A stretch of DNA of 64,000 bases from positions 25,214 through 89,213 of the forward strand of contig DXWV01000033.1 of assembly GCA_019416685.1 (NCBI GenBank). The letters run 5' to 3'. Positions 43,117-52,321 of the stretch are shown piece after piece. Each line of letters starts with the position of its first letter. The stretch's first letter is position 1. Below the pieces are notes generated by a model that did no database searches, was not told the DNA's origin, and worked only from the letters and a program-made list of their open reading frames with translations. The DNA comes from Bacteroides sp. (lineage in GTDB: Bacteria; Bacteroidota; Bacteroidia; Bacteroidales; Bacteroidaceae). Position numbers and translations under genes: made by a program.

Positions 43117-45978
43117 CTAACGGGCTTTAGTACATTCGTCTACCAGATAGGCGATAGATACATAGGCAATACCTGTGTTGGTAGTAAGGCCAATTTCGCA
43201 GGTACGACTATTGGAATATCCTGTTTGTATTCCTGCTTTTTCCAATTGCGGACGTAACTTGCGTAAAGCATAACTGTTGACTTCCGGGTGGGTGAAACCT
43301 TTGTCTCCGGCAAAACCGCAACACCCTACCTCTTCGGGTATGACAACCTGTGTAGAACAGAGCCGTGCCAGGGAAAGCAGGGTGTCTGCCAATCCCATTC
43401 TACGCATAGAGCAGGTGACGTGAATCGCTACCGGACGGTTTATAGGAGTGAATTCCAGTTTATCACGTAAGAACGTATATATGAACTCTGCGGGCTCATA
43501 TAACTTCATTTTCTTAATGGTTTCACGCATACGATGGAGGCAAGGGCTCTGGTCGCACAATACCGGATATTTTCCATTTTCGGAAGCCTCCCATAGCGAA
43601 GCTTCCAGCTCTGCAGATTTGTGATCGGCAATATCCGGCATGCCTTTGCTCTCCCAAATCGTACCGCAACACAGTTTCTCCATATTTTTAGGAAAGATAA
43701 CTTCGTAACCCGTTTTTTGCAGGAGAGACAACATCTTATCTACGAGAGGTTGGCTTTCACGTGATTTACCGGGAAGTCCCATCGTTTGATTGATACAACT
43801 GGGAAAATAAACAACCTTATTTAGTTGAGAATTGAGAGTTGAAAGTTGAGAGTTGGCTGCACTATCGCCCTGCATATTCTTTCCCTTCTCCCTTCTCTTA
43901 TAGCTTTTGGGCATAGCCGGAGTCCATTGTGGGACCCCCAAGACATTGTGCATCCCTTTAGTGAGGGAAGTCATAGCTGAAGTTCCCAATACGGAATGGG
44001 CTACATTTGCGAGGGTCAACATCGGACGCAGGCAACTTTTTATACCGGCAAAATGATTGGCGGCAAAGTTCCCTATAGAATAGCCAAAGCTATTTTGCGG
44101 AAGTTCTTCCTGACGGATATCATGTGTCAGGTCACCTGTGTTGATTCCCATAGGACAGGACATGGAACAAAGACCGTCTCCGGCGCAAGTCTGGTTCCCG
44201 GGGTAGCGGTATTGTTTTTGTAGAGTAGCGAGTCGTTCGGGAGCATTACCGTTTTGTTTCAGCCTGGATATCTCACGGCGTAATACAATGCGTTGACGTG
44301 AAGAAAGGGTAAAACCACAAGTCAGGCAATTGACTTCACAAAAGCCACACTCGATACATTTGTCTACATGTGGATTCGTGAGTGGTAACGGCTTGAAGTT
44401 TTTGATATGGCACAGCGGGTCATCATTAAAGATAACACCGGGGTTTAACAGATTTTGTGGATCGAAAAGCGCTTTTACCGCTTTCATAATCTCATAAGCT
44501 TTTTCACCCCATTCGTATTTTACGAACGGTGCCATATTACGTCCCGTACCGTGTTCGGCCTTTAGTGAACCGTCGTATTTATCCACTACTAATGTTTTGA
44601 CATCATTCATTAGTTCTTCGTAGCGTTTTACTTCGGCCTCGGTACTGAAAGACTGATTAATAATGAAATGATAGTTACCTTCAAGGGCATGTCCGTAAAT
44701 ACAGGCGTCATCATATCCATGGCGCGCAATGAGTTGCTGTAACTCGGCTGTTGCCTCGGGTAAGTCTTCTATGTGGAAGGCTACGTCCTCGATGAGGCAG
44801 GTTGTTCCCGGTTGACGGGTTCCTCCCACAGAGGGGAAGATACCTGAACGGATGGCCCAGTATTTGGAATATTCTTCCGGTTTATCTGTAAAATGAACCG
44901 GTATATAAGTATTGAAGCATGCTAAAACTCCGCCTATAGCAGCTATGTTTTGAGCAAGTTCTTCTTTACTGTGTGCTTTAGTTTCTGTAAGTACAGCTGT
45001 TAGTCCCTCACCAGTCGAATCGTTGACGGATGCCAGAGATTTCCAATCAAGCAGTTCGGCACCTTTCACAATCCATTCACCTTTTTCGTTAGTGAGTTTC
45101 TTCATTGCCACCACCGCCCGGCACGCTTCTTTGATGTCGCTGAAATAGAGCATTGCACTGGCTTTGTGAGGATAATCATACTCCGTTTTCATAGTTACCT
45201 CGGAGAGGAAAGCCAATGTACCTTCCGAACCTACCATTAAATGTGTGATAATATCAAACGGGTCATCGAAGGCGATGAAGGGTAGTAGATTTAGTCCGGT
45301 GACGTTTTTAATAGAGTATTTGTAACGAATGCGTGCGCTCAACTCTTCATCTGTACGAATCAGGTTGCGTAGTGTCTGAATTTGTGAAATGAATCCGGCA
45401 TGTCTCAACAGGAACTCCTGTTTGCTGGTATCACTGCCGGTATCCAGTATCGTTCCGTCCACAAATACAATACGTGCCGACAATAACATTTTGTCACTAT
45501 TGGCATGTGTACCACAATTCATACCCGAAGCGTTGTTCATTACGATACCGCCGACCATGGCACTTTTTACAGAGGCCGGGTCGGGAGCAAACTTACGTCC
45601 GAAGGGCTGTAACAGTTCATTAACACGTTGTCCGATAATACCGGGCTGGAGGGTTATTTGTTCGTAGTCGGAGGAAATACTGTATTTCTCCCAGTGTTTT
45701 CCTGCCACTATAAGGATAGAGTCGCTGATGGCTTGTCCTGATAAACTGGTTCCCGCTGCACGGAAAGTTACCGGCAACAGATGACGGGTTGCCGCACATA
45801 ATAAATCCGAAACCTCCTGCTCATTGGCGGAGCGGATTACAATTTGGGGAATGAGGCGATAAAAACCTGCATCCGTTCCCCATGCCAACCGGCGAAGTTC
45901 GTCAGTATAAATTCTTTCTTGCGGGATGAATTGTGAAATTTCCTGCAAAAATGCCAAGTGCTTACTTCCTTTATTCAT
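43117..45978 (-). CDS. FAD/4Fe-4S D-lactate dehydrogenase-like oxidoreductase
   Basis: This 953-residue protein combines a PCMH-type FAD domain (about 35-220), a GlcD/FAD-oxidase C-terminal domain (to about 500), a two-cluster ferredoxin domain (CIECGFCEVNC and CAGDGLCSMSCPMG, about 545-625) and a CCG-type domain (about 725-950, with CGFAGDKGF). This layout oxidises D-lactate or other D-2-hydroxy acids. In this operon the natural substrate is the D-lactate released by MurQ. The linker about residues 690-722 (GKNMQGDSAANSQLSTLNSQL) is encoded by a dispersed repeat in frame, so the gene tolerated its insertion. Confidence 0.88.
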   Translation of the reverse strand: MNKGSKHLAFLQEISQFIPQERIYTDELRRLAWGTDAGFYRLIPQIVIRSANEQEVSDLLCAATRHLLPVTFRAAGTSLSGQAISDSILIVAGKHWEKYSISSDYEQITLQPGIIGQRVNELLQPFGRKFAPDPASVKSAMVGGIVMNNASGMNCGTHANSDKMLLSARIVFVDGTILDTGSDTSKQEFLLRHAGFISQIQTLRNLIRTDEELSARIRYKYSIKNVTGLNLLPFIAFDDPFDIITHLMVGSEGTLAFLSEVTMKTEYDYPHKASAMLYFSDIKEACRAVVAMKKLTNEKGEWIVKGAELLDWKSLASVNDSTGEGLTAVLTETKAHSKEELAQNIAAIGGVLACFNTYIPVHFTDKPEEYSKYWAIRSGIFPSVGGTRQPGTTCLIEDVAFHIEDLPEATAELQQLIARHGYDDACIYGHALEGNYHFIINQSFSTEAEVKRYEELMNDVKTLVVDKYDGSLKAEHGTGRNMAPFVKYEWGEKAYEIMKAVKALFDPQNLLNPGVIFNDDPLCHIKNFKPLPLTNPHVDKCIECGFCEVNCLTCGFTLSSRQRIVLRREISRLKQNGNAPERLATLQKQYRYPGNQTCAGDGLCSMSCPMGINTGDLTHDIRQEELPQNSFGYSIGNFAANHFAGIKSCLRPMLTLANVAHSVLGTSAMTSLTKGMHNVLGVPQWTPAMPKSYKRREKGKNMQGDSAANSQLSTLNSQLNKVVYFPSCINQTMGLPGKSRESQPLVDKMLSLLQKTGYEVIFPKNMEKLCCGTIWESKGMPDIADHKSAELEASLWEASENGKYPVLCDQSPCLHRMRETIKKMKLYEPAEFIYTFLRDKLEFTPINRPVAIHVTCSMRRMGLADTLLSLARLCSTQVVIPEEVGCCGFAGDKGFTHPEVNSYALRKLRPQLEKAGIQTGYSNSRTCEIGLTTNTGIAYVSIAYLVDECTKAR
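43820..43893. repeat. Dispersed repeat inside the D-lactate dehydrogenase gene
   Basis: TTAGTTGAGAATTGAGAGTTG, then GGCTGCACTATCGCCCTGCATA and a CCCTTCTC-rich tail match the elements at 10031-10106 and 49375-49462. The insertion keeps the reading frame and adds the peptide NSQLSTLNSQL to a linker between the iron-sulfur and CCG domains. Confidence 0.8.
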
Positions 45979-45980
45979 TT

Positions 45981-47219
45981 CTACTTGTATAAATAATATT
46001 TCTTTGACAACTGGCGGAAACTATCCACGTCTTTATACCAATAGTCGCGGATGTCTTCCCAGCGATTACGTTTACTGAACCGTTTGCGTATTTCGTTTGA
46101 ACCACTTACTTTATCAAACATGTCAAAACGTCCTTTATCTGCATGGTCAAATATAGCATGTTCCGGATAGAGAGTGGCTACTTCCTGCATGACAAGGAAT
46201 TGTATCTCACTCAACGCAGCTTTCCGATAGTCCATGATATGCACTTGTACACCTTGCAGATGTTCGCCTTTACCTACAGAATAGAACGGTTTAAGATGTA
46301 TCGGGCGGAAGATGACTCCGGGCAACTGCAACTTATTCAGATTATCTGCCAGTTCTTCAGCTTTCACCCAGGGAGCAGCAAACATCTGAAACGGAATAGT
46401 ATAGCCCACTCCGATAGACATATAACCGAGTTCTCCAAGTATTCCCGATACAGGATAAAAGAAGGCAGAGTGCGGATGCGGGATGTGCGGAGAGGAAGGA
46501 ATCCATTGTAAACCTGTTTGAACATAATCCATTTTACGTTTCCAGCCTTTCATTTTCACCACGTGCAGGTTACACTGTTTGCCTAACATCTTTTCACCGT
46601 TCAGCATCAGGGCCAACTCACCACAAGTGAGTCCGTAAAGGTACGGAATCTTAAATTGACTAACAAAAGAAATGTATCCCTCTTCTGCCAGGTTACCTTC
46701 AATTTTTTCCCCTCCTACCGGATTGGGGCGGTCAAGTACGATAAATTCTTTTCCATTTTCGGCGGCAGCTTCCATAGCTACCCCCATCGTACTGATATAG
46801 GTGAAAGAGCGGCAGCCGATATCCTGTATGTCGTATACAAGTACGTCGATGTCTTTCAGCATTTCCGGAGTGGGTTTGCGTGTTTTCCCATAAAGAGAAT
46901 AGACGGGCAATCCGGTAGAGGAATCGGCTGAATTATCGACTTTATCTCCGGCATGGACATCGCCCCGTACACCATGTTCGGGGCCATATAATGCTACCAG
47001 ATTCACGTTGGGGGCTTCGTGAAGAATGTCAATCGTAGATTTCAGCTGGTTGTCTACACCGGTAGGATTGGTGATCAGTCCCACACGTTTACCTTCGAGG
47101 CATTTGAAGTTCTGTTCTTTCAGAACTTCAATGCCCGTCTTAATTTTGATTTTCTGTGCCTGCGTAGTGAGGGCCAGCAGGCAACATGTGCTAAGAATAA
47201 TAAATCGAAATTTGTTCAT
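45981..47219 (-). CDS. namZ: Exo-beta-N-acetylmuramidase NamZ (GH171, DUF1343), first paralogue
   Basis: This 412-residue secreted enzyme belongs to DUF1343, now known as NamZ/GH171, which removes MurNAc from the non-reducing end of peptidoglycan fragments. A signal peptide ends near residue 21. Family blocks are KRVGLITNPTG, ALYGPEHGVRG with the conserved Glu in PEHG, VYDIQDIGCRSFTYISTM, LDRPNPVGG and PYLYGLTCGELALM. The product MurNAc would feed MurT-MurK-MurQ encoded in the same operon. It ends 2 bp before the dehydrogenase gene. A second paralogue is at 55724-56890. Confidence 0.92.
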   Translation of the reverse strand: MNKFRFIILSTCCLLALTTQAQKIKIKTGIEVLKEQNFKCLEGKRVGLITNPTGVDNQLKSTIDILHEAPNVNLVALYGPEHGVRGDVHAGDKVDNSADSSTGLPVYSLYGKTRKPTPEMLKDIDVLVYDIQDIGCRSFTYISTMGVAMEAAAENGKEFIVLDRPNPVGGEKIEGNLAEEGYISFVSQFKIPYLYGLTCGELALMLNGEKMLGKQCNLHVVKMKGWKRKMDYVQTGLQWIPSSPHIPHPHSAFFYPVSGILGELGYMSIGVGYTIPFQMFAAPWVKAEELADNLNKLQLPGVIFRPIHLKPFYSVGKGEHLQGVQVHIMDYRKAALSEIQFLVMQEVATLYPEHAIFDHADKGRFDMFDKVSGSNEIRKRFSKRNRWEDIRDYWYKDVDSFRQLSKKYYLYK

Positions 47220-47240
47220 AAGTTTTTCTGTTTCGAATCG

Positions 47241-48548
47241 TTATTGTTTTTCGGAGGTTTCTGCTTCTGCGACTTCTTCTTTTTTACCGTAATTAGGGTC
47301 AATCTTAATAAATGCACAAACTGCAATGGTTGCTGCACAACAAATCATTACCCAAATAAAGAATTTTTCGTAACCGATGTGTTCCTGTAACCAACCGGCC
47401 ATCATGCCCGGTAACATCATACCCAGTGCCATGAAAGCAGTACAAATGGCATAATGTGCCGTTTTGTGTTCACCGTCCGAGTAATAAATCAGGTAAAGCA
47501 TATAGGCTGTAAATCCAAATCCATAACCAAACTGCTCTATAAATACACAAATGTTAATGGTAAGTAGGTCTTGAGGTTGGAAGTATCCGAGATATACAAA
47601 CGTAATACAAGTCAGGGAGATACTCCATGCCATAGGCCATAGCCATTTCTGTAATCCTCCTTTGGCTGCACAGATTCCTCCAATGATTCCTCCGAGAGTA
47701 AGTCCGATAATACCGATGGTACCATATACCCAACCCACTTCGGCCGTACTTAATCCTAAGCCTCCTTTTTCAATGGGGTCAAGAAGGAAAGGATTGATGA
47801 GTTTTACTAATTGGGCTTCGGGCAAACGGTAGAATAACATAAAAAGTATAGCGACACCTGCTTGCGGCTTTTTAAAGAATGAAGTAAAAGTAGCAAAGAA
47901 CTCTTTGAATATATTACTTGCCGTGACATTGCCTACTGCTGGTTTATCAGCGGAAGGATGAGGAAGGATATAGCTGTGATACAAATAGAATGCAATAAAT
48001 AATCCGGCAAGAATATAGAATGTAATACTCCACGCCATGGCTATAGTAGAAGTACGCTTCTCCAGTTCTCCTGCCAGTACAACCAGAAGTCCCTGTCCTG
48101 CTATAGTAGCAATACGATAGAAGGTGCTTCGTATTCCGACATACATGGCCTGGTCTCGTACACTTAGAGCCAACATATAAAATCCGTCGGCAGCTATGTC
48201 ATGTGTTGCCGAGCTGAAAGCCACTAACCAGAATATAGCGAGGGTTATCTGAAAAAAATTAGGCATAGGAATAGTAAAGGCTATTCCGGCCAGTCCGGCT
48301 CCGACAAGAAGCTGCATAGTCACTACCCACCAACGTTTTGTCTTTAACAGGTCGATAAAGGGACTCCAGAAAGGTTTGATTACCCAGGGAAGATAGAGCC
48401 AGCTGGTATATAGGGCAATATCTGTATTAGAAATACCTAATTTTTTGTACATGATGACTGAGATGGTCATTACGGCTACATAAGGTAATCCTTGTGCAAA
48501 ATAAAGTGTTGGTATCCACGCCCACGGCGATAGTTTTTTATCTTTCAT
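47241..48548 (-). CDS. ampG: AmpG-like muropeptide permease (MFS)
   Basis: This 435-residue protein has 12 predicted membrane helices and opens with SPWAWIPTLYFAQGLPYVAVM, the AmpG-family N-terminal signature, followed by DIALYTSWLYLPWVIKPFWSP. AmpG carries GlcNAc-anhydroMurNAc(-peptides) into the cytosol. Its place between namZ and the SpoIID/LytB gene, with 21 and 12 bp gaps, supports a muropeptide or MurNAc-related substrate. The C-terminus is hydrophilic and Glu-rich. Confidence 0.88.
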   Translation of the reverse strand: MKDKKLSPWAWIPTLYFAQGLPYVAVMTISVIMYKKLGISNTDIALYTSWLYLPWVIKPFWSPFIDLLKTKRWWVVTMQLLVGAGLAGIAFTIPMPNFFQITLAIFWLVAFSSATHDIAADGFYMLALSVRDQAMYVGIRSTFYRIATIAGQGLLVVLAGELEKRTSTIAMAWSITFYILAGLFIAFYLYHSYILPHPSADKPAVGNVTASNIFKEFFATFTSFFKKPQAGVAILFMLFYRLPEAQLVKLINPFLLDPIEKGGLGLSTAEVGWVYGTIGIIGLTLGGIIGGICAAKGGLQKWLWPMAWSISLTCITFVYLGYFQPQDLLTINICVFIEQFGYGFGFTAYMLYLIYYSDGEHKTAHYAICTAFMALGMMLPGMMAGWLQEHIGYEKFFIWVMICCAATIAVCAFIKIDPNYGKKEEVAEAETSEKQ

Positions 48549-48560
48549 GATGATCGTTTT

Positions 48561-49889
48561 TTAATATCGTTTTTCAATAGCAGCTCCAATATAATAATGT
48601 AGCAGAATTGTGTCATAAGTATATCCCTGCTCACCCATTACTGCGGCACCAATCTGACAAAGGCCTACACCATGTCCCCAGCCGGCACCGGTGAGGATGA
48701 ATTTGCCCGGAATAGCATCTTTTATATCTGTTTTATCAATGACAAATGCCGAACTGTACAGATGAGAAGGTGACAATGTCCTTCTGATTTCAAGTTCCTT
48801 GCCAATGGTCATTGTTGTCTTTGTACCAATGATTTTAAGTTTTACGATTCGGGCAGACGTTCCGCGTTCTACAGGAATTAAGTCGACTATCTGTCCATAA
48901 TCAATACCGGAACGTTTGAAGATAAGTGCTGCTAATTCTTCTTGCGTGTATTCTACCTTCCAGCGATAAAAATCAGTGGTTTCCTGATCGTAATTGTTTA
49001 GCACCTGGCTGAGTATTTTATTTTCTGTCGTATTACAGAAAGCTTTCGGAGAGTTTCGTATCCACTTTTCTGCTTCTGTTTCCATACGAAGATCGGGCAG
49101 GAGAGTCGTTGTTTTGCTATCCCGTTGTTTGATGAGATAAGGATGTTTCACATCTTCCCAGCAATATTGGAACTCTTCGAAAGCGCCTCCGCAACATTTA
49201 GAGAAGCGGGTATCGCAAATTTGTCCGTCATAGGTCAATACTTGTCCGCGGGTAGCATGAATGGCTTCCTTCACGATTTCGGTAGATGCACGGGTGATTC
49301 CCTGATAGCGCTGGCAATGATCATCGGCACACACATCAAAGTGAGTATGGTCTTCCTGATCGTACCACTTTATTAGTTGACAGTTGACAGTTGACAATTG
49401 ACAGTTGGCTGCGCTATCATGCTGCATAGTAACTGTCAATTGTCCACTGTCAATTGTCAATTTATTAAGTAGCCAGCTGCGTGAAATCACGGCATGTGCT
49501 TTCAGCAGTTCCAGAGAGGCGTTGGCACTCATTTCAGAGGAGATGACACTGATTAAATAATCCTCTACGTTTACGCGGTTGATACCGGTGAGGGTATTGT
49601 TTTCTATGATGATTTTCAGGGCTCCCTGGAAACGTTGGTTCTCTTTTCGTTCCCAGTGAAAGTTGATACCGATGGTGACATCTTGCAATTCGAAAGAGTC
49701 TGTAGCCTCGTACAGAGGTTCAAACAGTAGTTCTTCATAATGATGGTTTCTCCAAAGGATTTTTCCGTCATCGAAAAGAGCGGTTTGTTTCCCACTTACT
49801 TCTTCACCGTTCATGTGATAGGTATTCAACAGGGTGAATTCTATCTTTTGTCCGGACAGGATACCTACATGTACTTTAGGCTCTTTCAT
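48561..49889 (-). CDS. SpoIID/LytB-domain protein (denuded-glycan lytic transglycosylase-like)
   Basis: This 442-residue protein has the SpoIID/LytB domain: VEDYLISVISSEMSANASLELLKAHAV-type start with a conserved Glu in SSEM, HFDVCADDHCQRYQG, TRFSKCCGGAFE and the C-terminal WGHGVGLCQIGA and ILLHYY blocks. SpoIID enzymes cut glycan strands lacking stem peptides; LytB proteins enhance amidases. No N-terminal signal peptide is evident, so its location is unclear. About 29 residues (LTIDSGQLTV to NCQLSTVNCQL) come from a dispersed hairpin repeat inserted in frame at 49375-49462. It overlaps the upstream DUF4922 gene by 4 bp. Confidence 0.87.
   Translation of the reverse strand: MKEPKVHVGILSGQKIEFTLLNTYHMNGEEVSGKQTALFDDGKILWRNHHYEELLFEPLYEATDSFELQDVTIGINFHWERKENQRFQGALKIIIENNTLTGINRVNVEDYLISVISSEMSANASLELLKAHAVISRSWLLNKLTIDSGQLTVTMQHDSAANCQLSTVNCQLIKWYDQEDHTHFDVCADDHCQRYQGITRASTEIVKEAIHATRGQVLTYDGQICDTRFSKCCGGAFEEFQYCWEDVKHPYLIKQRDSKTTTLLPDLRMETEAEKWIRNSPKAFCNTTENKILSQVLNNYDQETTDFYRWKVEYTQEELAALIFKRSGIDYGQIVDLIPVERGTSARIVKLKIIGTKTTMTIGKELEIRRTLSPSHLYSSAFVIDKTDIKDAIPGKFILTGAGWGHGVGLCQIGAAVMGEQGYTYDTILLHYYIGAAIEKRY
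49375..49462. repeat. Dispersed hairpin repeat inside the SpoIID/LytB gene
   Basis: Left arm AGTTGACAGTTGACAGTTGA and right arm AACTGTCAATTGTCCACTGT pair over about 30 bp around the core GGCTGCGCTATCATGCTGCATAGT, which matches the elements at 10031 and 43820. The frame is kept and the encoded peptide NCQLSTVNCQL echoes NSQLSTLNSQL in the dehydrogenase. Confidence 0.85.
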
Positions 49890-50824
49890 AACTGTTCTTT
49901 TATGCGTTGTCTTAATTTGTGAAATTCGTCTGTACTGAGACAGACTTCTCCGAGGATTGCCGCAATATCTGTTGCCGTTAGTTTCTCAAAATCTTTTTCC
50001 AGTGGGGTGATGAATACTCCTCCCATATCTACGGATGCCGGGCTGATAAGAATATTGGCATCTCCTTCGGCTGTGTAGCAGGAAGGACGGTGTTTGGAAC
50101 GCGGGAAAATGCAGACTACCCATTGTCCGTCTTCAGTCCAGGTAAGTAGATTCATCATTGGCTCTTCCTCATCCGGTTTCTGTTCCATGGCGTTGTATAC
50201 TACGTTGAATAGGGTGATGGCATCTTCCCGGTTGGTTGCTTCCAGGATCAATGTATTACGGGGGGCATCGTTCAGATAAGATAGTGTAGCCGTTTGGTAA
50301 GTCACAATTTTACCGGCCTTCTTATTTTTCCACTCTTGTTCAAGAGGGAGAAAACCTTTGTTTCCTGCCTGGAAATGTACATGGTCGGGGGCAGATGCTC
50401 CGCACTTGGGACCGTTATAGAAAACCACATAGTCCTGGGCATAAATTGCCAAGTCCAGCATGTCGCCAAAGCGATTTTTAATACGTTGGTCTACATGCTC
50501 CAAAGCCGGCACTGTCAGATGTTTCGGAAAGATGGGAAACGGATTGACCAGTATTTGGTAATTTTCTTTGAACGGAAGGCCTCTTTGTACAGCCGGCAGA
50601 TTGGCAGGACAAAGGAAGCATTTTCGTTCCTGTATAGACTTTGTATCCACTTTAGCTGCCGAAGAAACGATGCGTGCAGGATTAAACTGTACTTTATAGT
50701 GCGTACCGTTCACATCCAGTTCTTTTACTTTGACCCGGTTTAGAGCTGTATAATTGTTTTTTGCCAGCTCCCATGAAGAGAGCTGGTCACTGAACAATTT
50801 TTCTATTTTTAATTTTGTATCCAT
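49886..50824 (-). CDS. DUF4922 protein with HIT/GalT-like nucleotide-binding motif
   Basis: This 312-residue cytosolic protein matches DUF4922. The segment GASAPDHVHFQAGNKGFLPL carries a histidine-x-histidine-x-Gln motif as in HIT and galactose-1-phosphate uridylyltransferase folds, and RKCFLCPANLP resembles a zinc-binding Cys pair of GalT-like proteins. It may transfer or hydrolyse a nucleotide on a sugar phosphate; the substrate is unknown. It starts 8 bp after the glycosyltransferase gene and overlaps SpoIID/LytB by 4 bp, so it is firmly in the salvage operon. Confidence 0.75.
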   Translation of the reverse strand: MDTKLKIEKLFSDQLSSWELAKNNYTALNRVKVKELDVNGTHYKVQFNPARIVSSAAKVDTKSIQERKCFLCPANLPAVQRGLPFKENYQILVNPFPIFPKHLTVPALEHVDQRIKNRFGDMLDLAIYAQDYVVFYNGPKCGASAPDHVHFQAGNKGFLPLEQEWKNKKAGKIVTYQTATLSYLNDAPRNTLILEATNREDAITLFNVVYNAMEQKPDEEEPMMNLLTWTEDGQWVVCIFPRSKHRPSCYTAEGDANILISPASVDMGGVFITPLEKDFEKLTATDIAAILGEVCLSTDEFHKLRQRIKEQL

Positions 50825-50832
50825 CCCTATTA

Positions 50833-52299
50833 TTACATTTGACGACGATTCATTGCTATACGGGCTTGTAATTCCCAGGTACGAATACGGTCTTTATACA
50901 AATTGTGCCCGTTCATTTTCACTACATCCAGTGCTGCATCCGAGTTGTCATCCCAACGGCGACACAGATAGACTACATCGTACACACGTCCTATCTGGTA
51001 TTGGCGGGAGAAGTTCAATCCTAAGGCATAATCTTCCCCATAACTGGTGTTAGGAACTTTGATTTCGCGTAATACCGGGGTATAGAATGCGCGTGGAGCA
51101 CCCAAACCGTTGATGCGTAAAGCATTGTTACGTCCGTTCTCGGGAGTCCATTCTTTATGGTCGATAATGCCCGGGGCGATCCTGTTCATATTGAAGTCCG
51201 TCATCATGTATGTACCTACCACCATTGCACAATTCTGTTCATAGAATGCCTGCACCATTGTTGTCAGGGTATTTTCATCTTTATACACATCGTCGCTGTC
51301 CAGTTGTACGGCAAACTTGCCACATTTCTCATGATGTACACCCAGATTCCAGCAACCGCCTATACCCAAATCATTCCGTTCGGGGACGATGTGGATGAGG
51401 CGCTCGTCGGAGGCAAATTCACGAATAGCATCTGTTGTTCCATCGGTAGAGTGATTGTCGATGATGATGAGGTTGAATTTGAACTCAGCTTTTTGATTTA
51501 ATACCGATCGTATGGCATCTTTAATCGTACGGATGCGGTTGCGTACCGGGATAATGACAGAAGCTTCATATTCAAAATTACCAGCACTGAATTCGATTTT
51601 CTTGAATTCGGGAGCCAGATAGCCACCTATCTCTTTCAGGTGTTCTGTGCAGGCTTGCTCCATCTCTATTTGTAGCCCCCGGTTTTTAGGGTCTACATAG
51701 TCGAATATTTTTTCACCACTTTTGCGGGTATCGTTTTCCACTTCGGAGTACAGGTATTCGTTAATGTGAACCAGTGCTTCTTTTTGTGACAATTTCAGGC
51801 GCAGGTCATACAGTCCGGCAAACTGATAATCGGCTTTCATACGACTCACTGCTTCTTTCAATGCACTGGCTCTGTATAGTAACACAGAACCAAAGTTGAA
51901 GTCATCACGAAGGCTGCCCGGCTGATAGTCTATCACCGGTGCATTCTTCTGAACGCCTTCCGCCACCTGGTAATGATCGGCATACACCATACCTGCATTA
52001 CTGTCTTCGGCAATGTGGATCATGCGTTCAAAAGCAAACATGCCTGGTGACAGTGTTGTATATTTGGTATAAAGCAGGGTATAGTCCGCATCGGAGTGCG
52101 TAGCGACAGCACGCATTGTTGCACTTGCGTTAAGTGCGGATACAGTTAATAGTTCACAACCAGGAAGTGGGGTGGCCGTCGTTTCTGTTGTAAGCAGATA
52201 GATTCTTTTTATCAACCCGGAGCATTGTAAGCTCTGAACGGTTTTTTCAGCTTGCGCTGCATTTGCAAAAGGGATAAAGCAATTGATTGTAGTTTTCAT
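50833..52299 (-). CDS. Family 2 glycosyltransferase
   Basis: This 488-residue protein has a GT-A domain at about 235-460: ASVIIPVRNRIRTIKDAIRSV at its start, LIIIDNHSTDGT, and the metal-binding QLDSDDVY with the DxD-type acid cluster. The N-terminal 230 residues look like a degenerate second GT-A-like half (NCFIPFANAAQAEKTVQSL, with DADYTLLYTKYTTLSPG). I choose ATG 52299; the longer frame to 52398 overlaps the phosphoesterase gene. It has no membrane segment. A glycosyltransferase in a salvage operon is odd and its acceptor is unknown. Confidence 0.85.
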   Translation of the reverse strand: MKTTINCFIPFANAAQAEKTVQSLQCSGLIKRIYLLTTETTATPLPGCELLTVSALNASATMRAVATHSDADYTLLYTKYTTLSPGMFAFERMIHIAEDSNAGMVYADHYQVAEGVQKNAPVIDYQPGSLRDDFNFGSVLLYRASALKEAVSRMKADYQFAGLYDLRLKLSQKEALVHINEYLYSEVENDTRKSGEKIFDYVDPKNRGLQIEMEQACTEHLKEIGGYLAPEFKKIEFSAGNFEYEASVIIPVRNRIRTIKDAIRSVLNQKAEFKFNLIIIDNHSTDGTTDAIREFASDERLIHIVPERNDLGIGGCWNLGVHHEKCGKFAVQLDSDDVYKDENTLTTMVQAFYEQNCAMVVGTYMMTDFNMNRIAPGIIDHKEWTPENGRNNALRINGLGAPRAFYTPVLREIKVPNTSYGEDYALGLNFSRQYQIGRVYDVVYLCRRWDDNSDAALDVVKMNGHNLYKDRIRTWELQARIAMNRRQM

Positions 52300-52321
52300 A
52301 TCTTGGTTCTTTATTATTATT

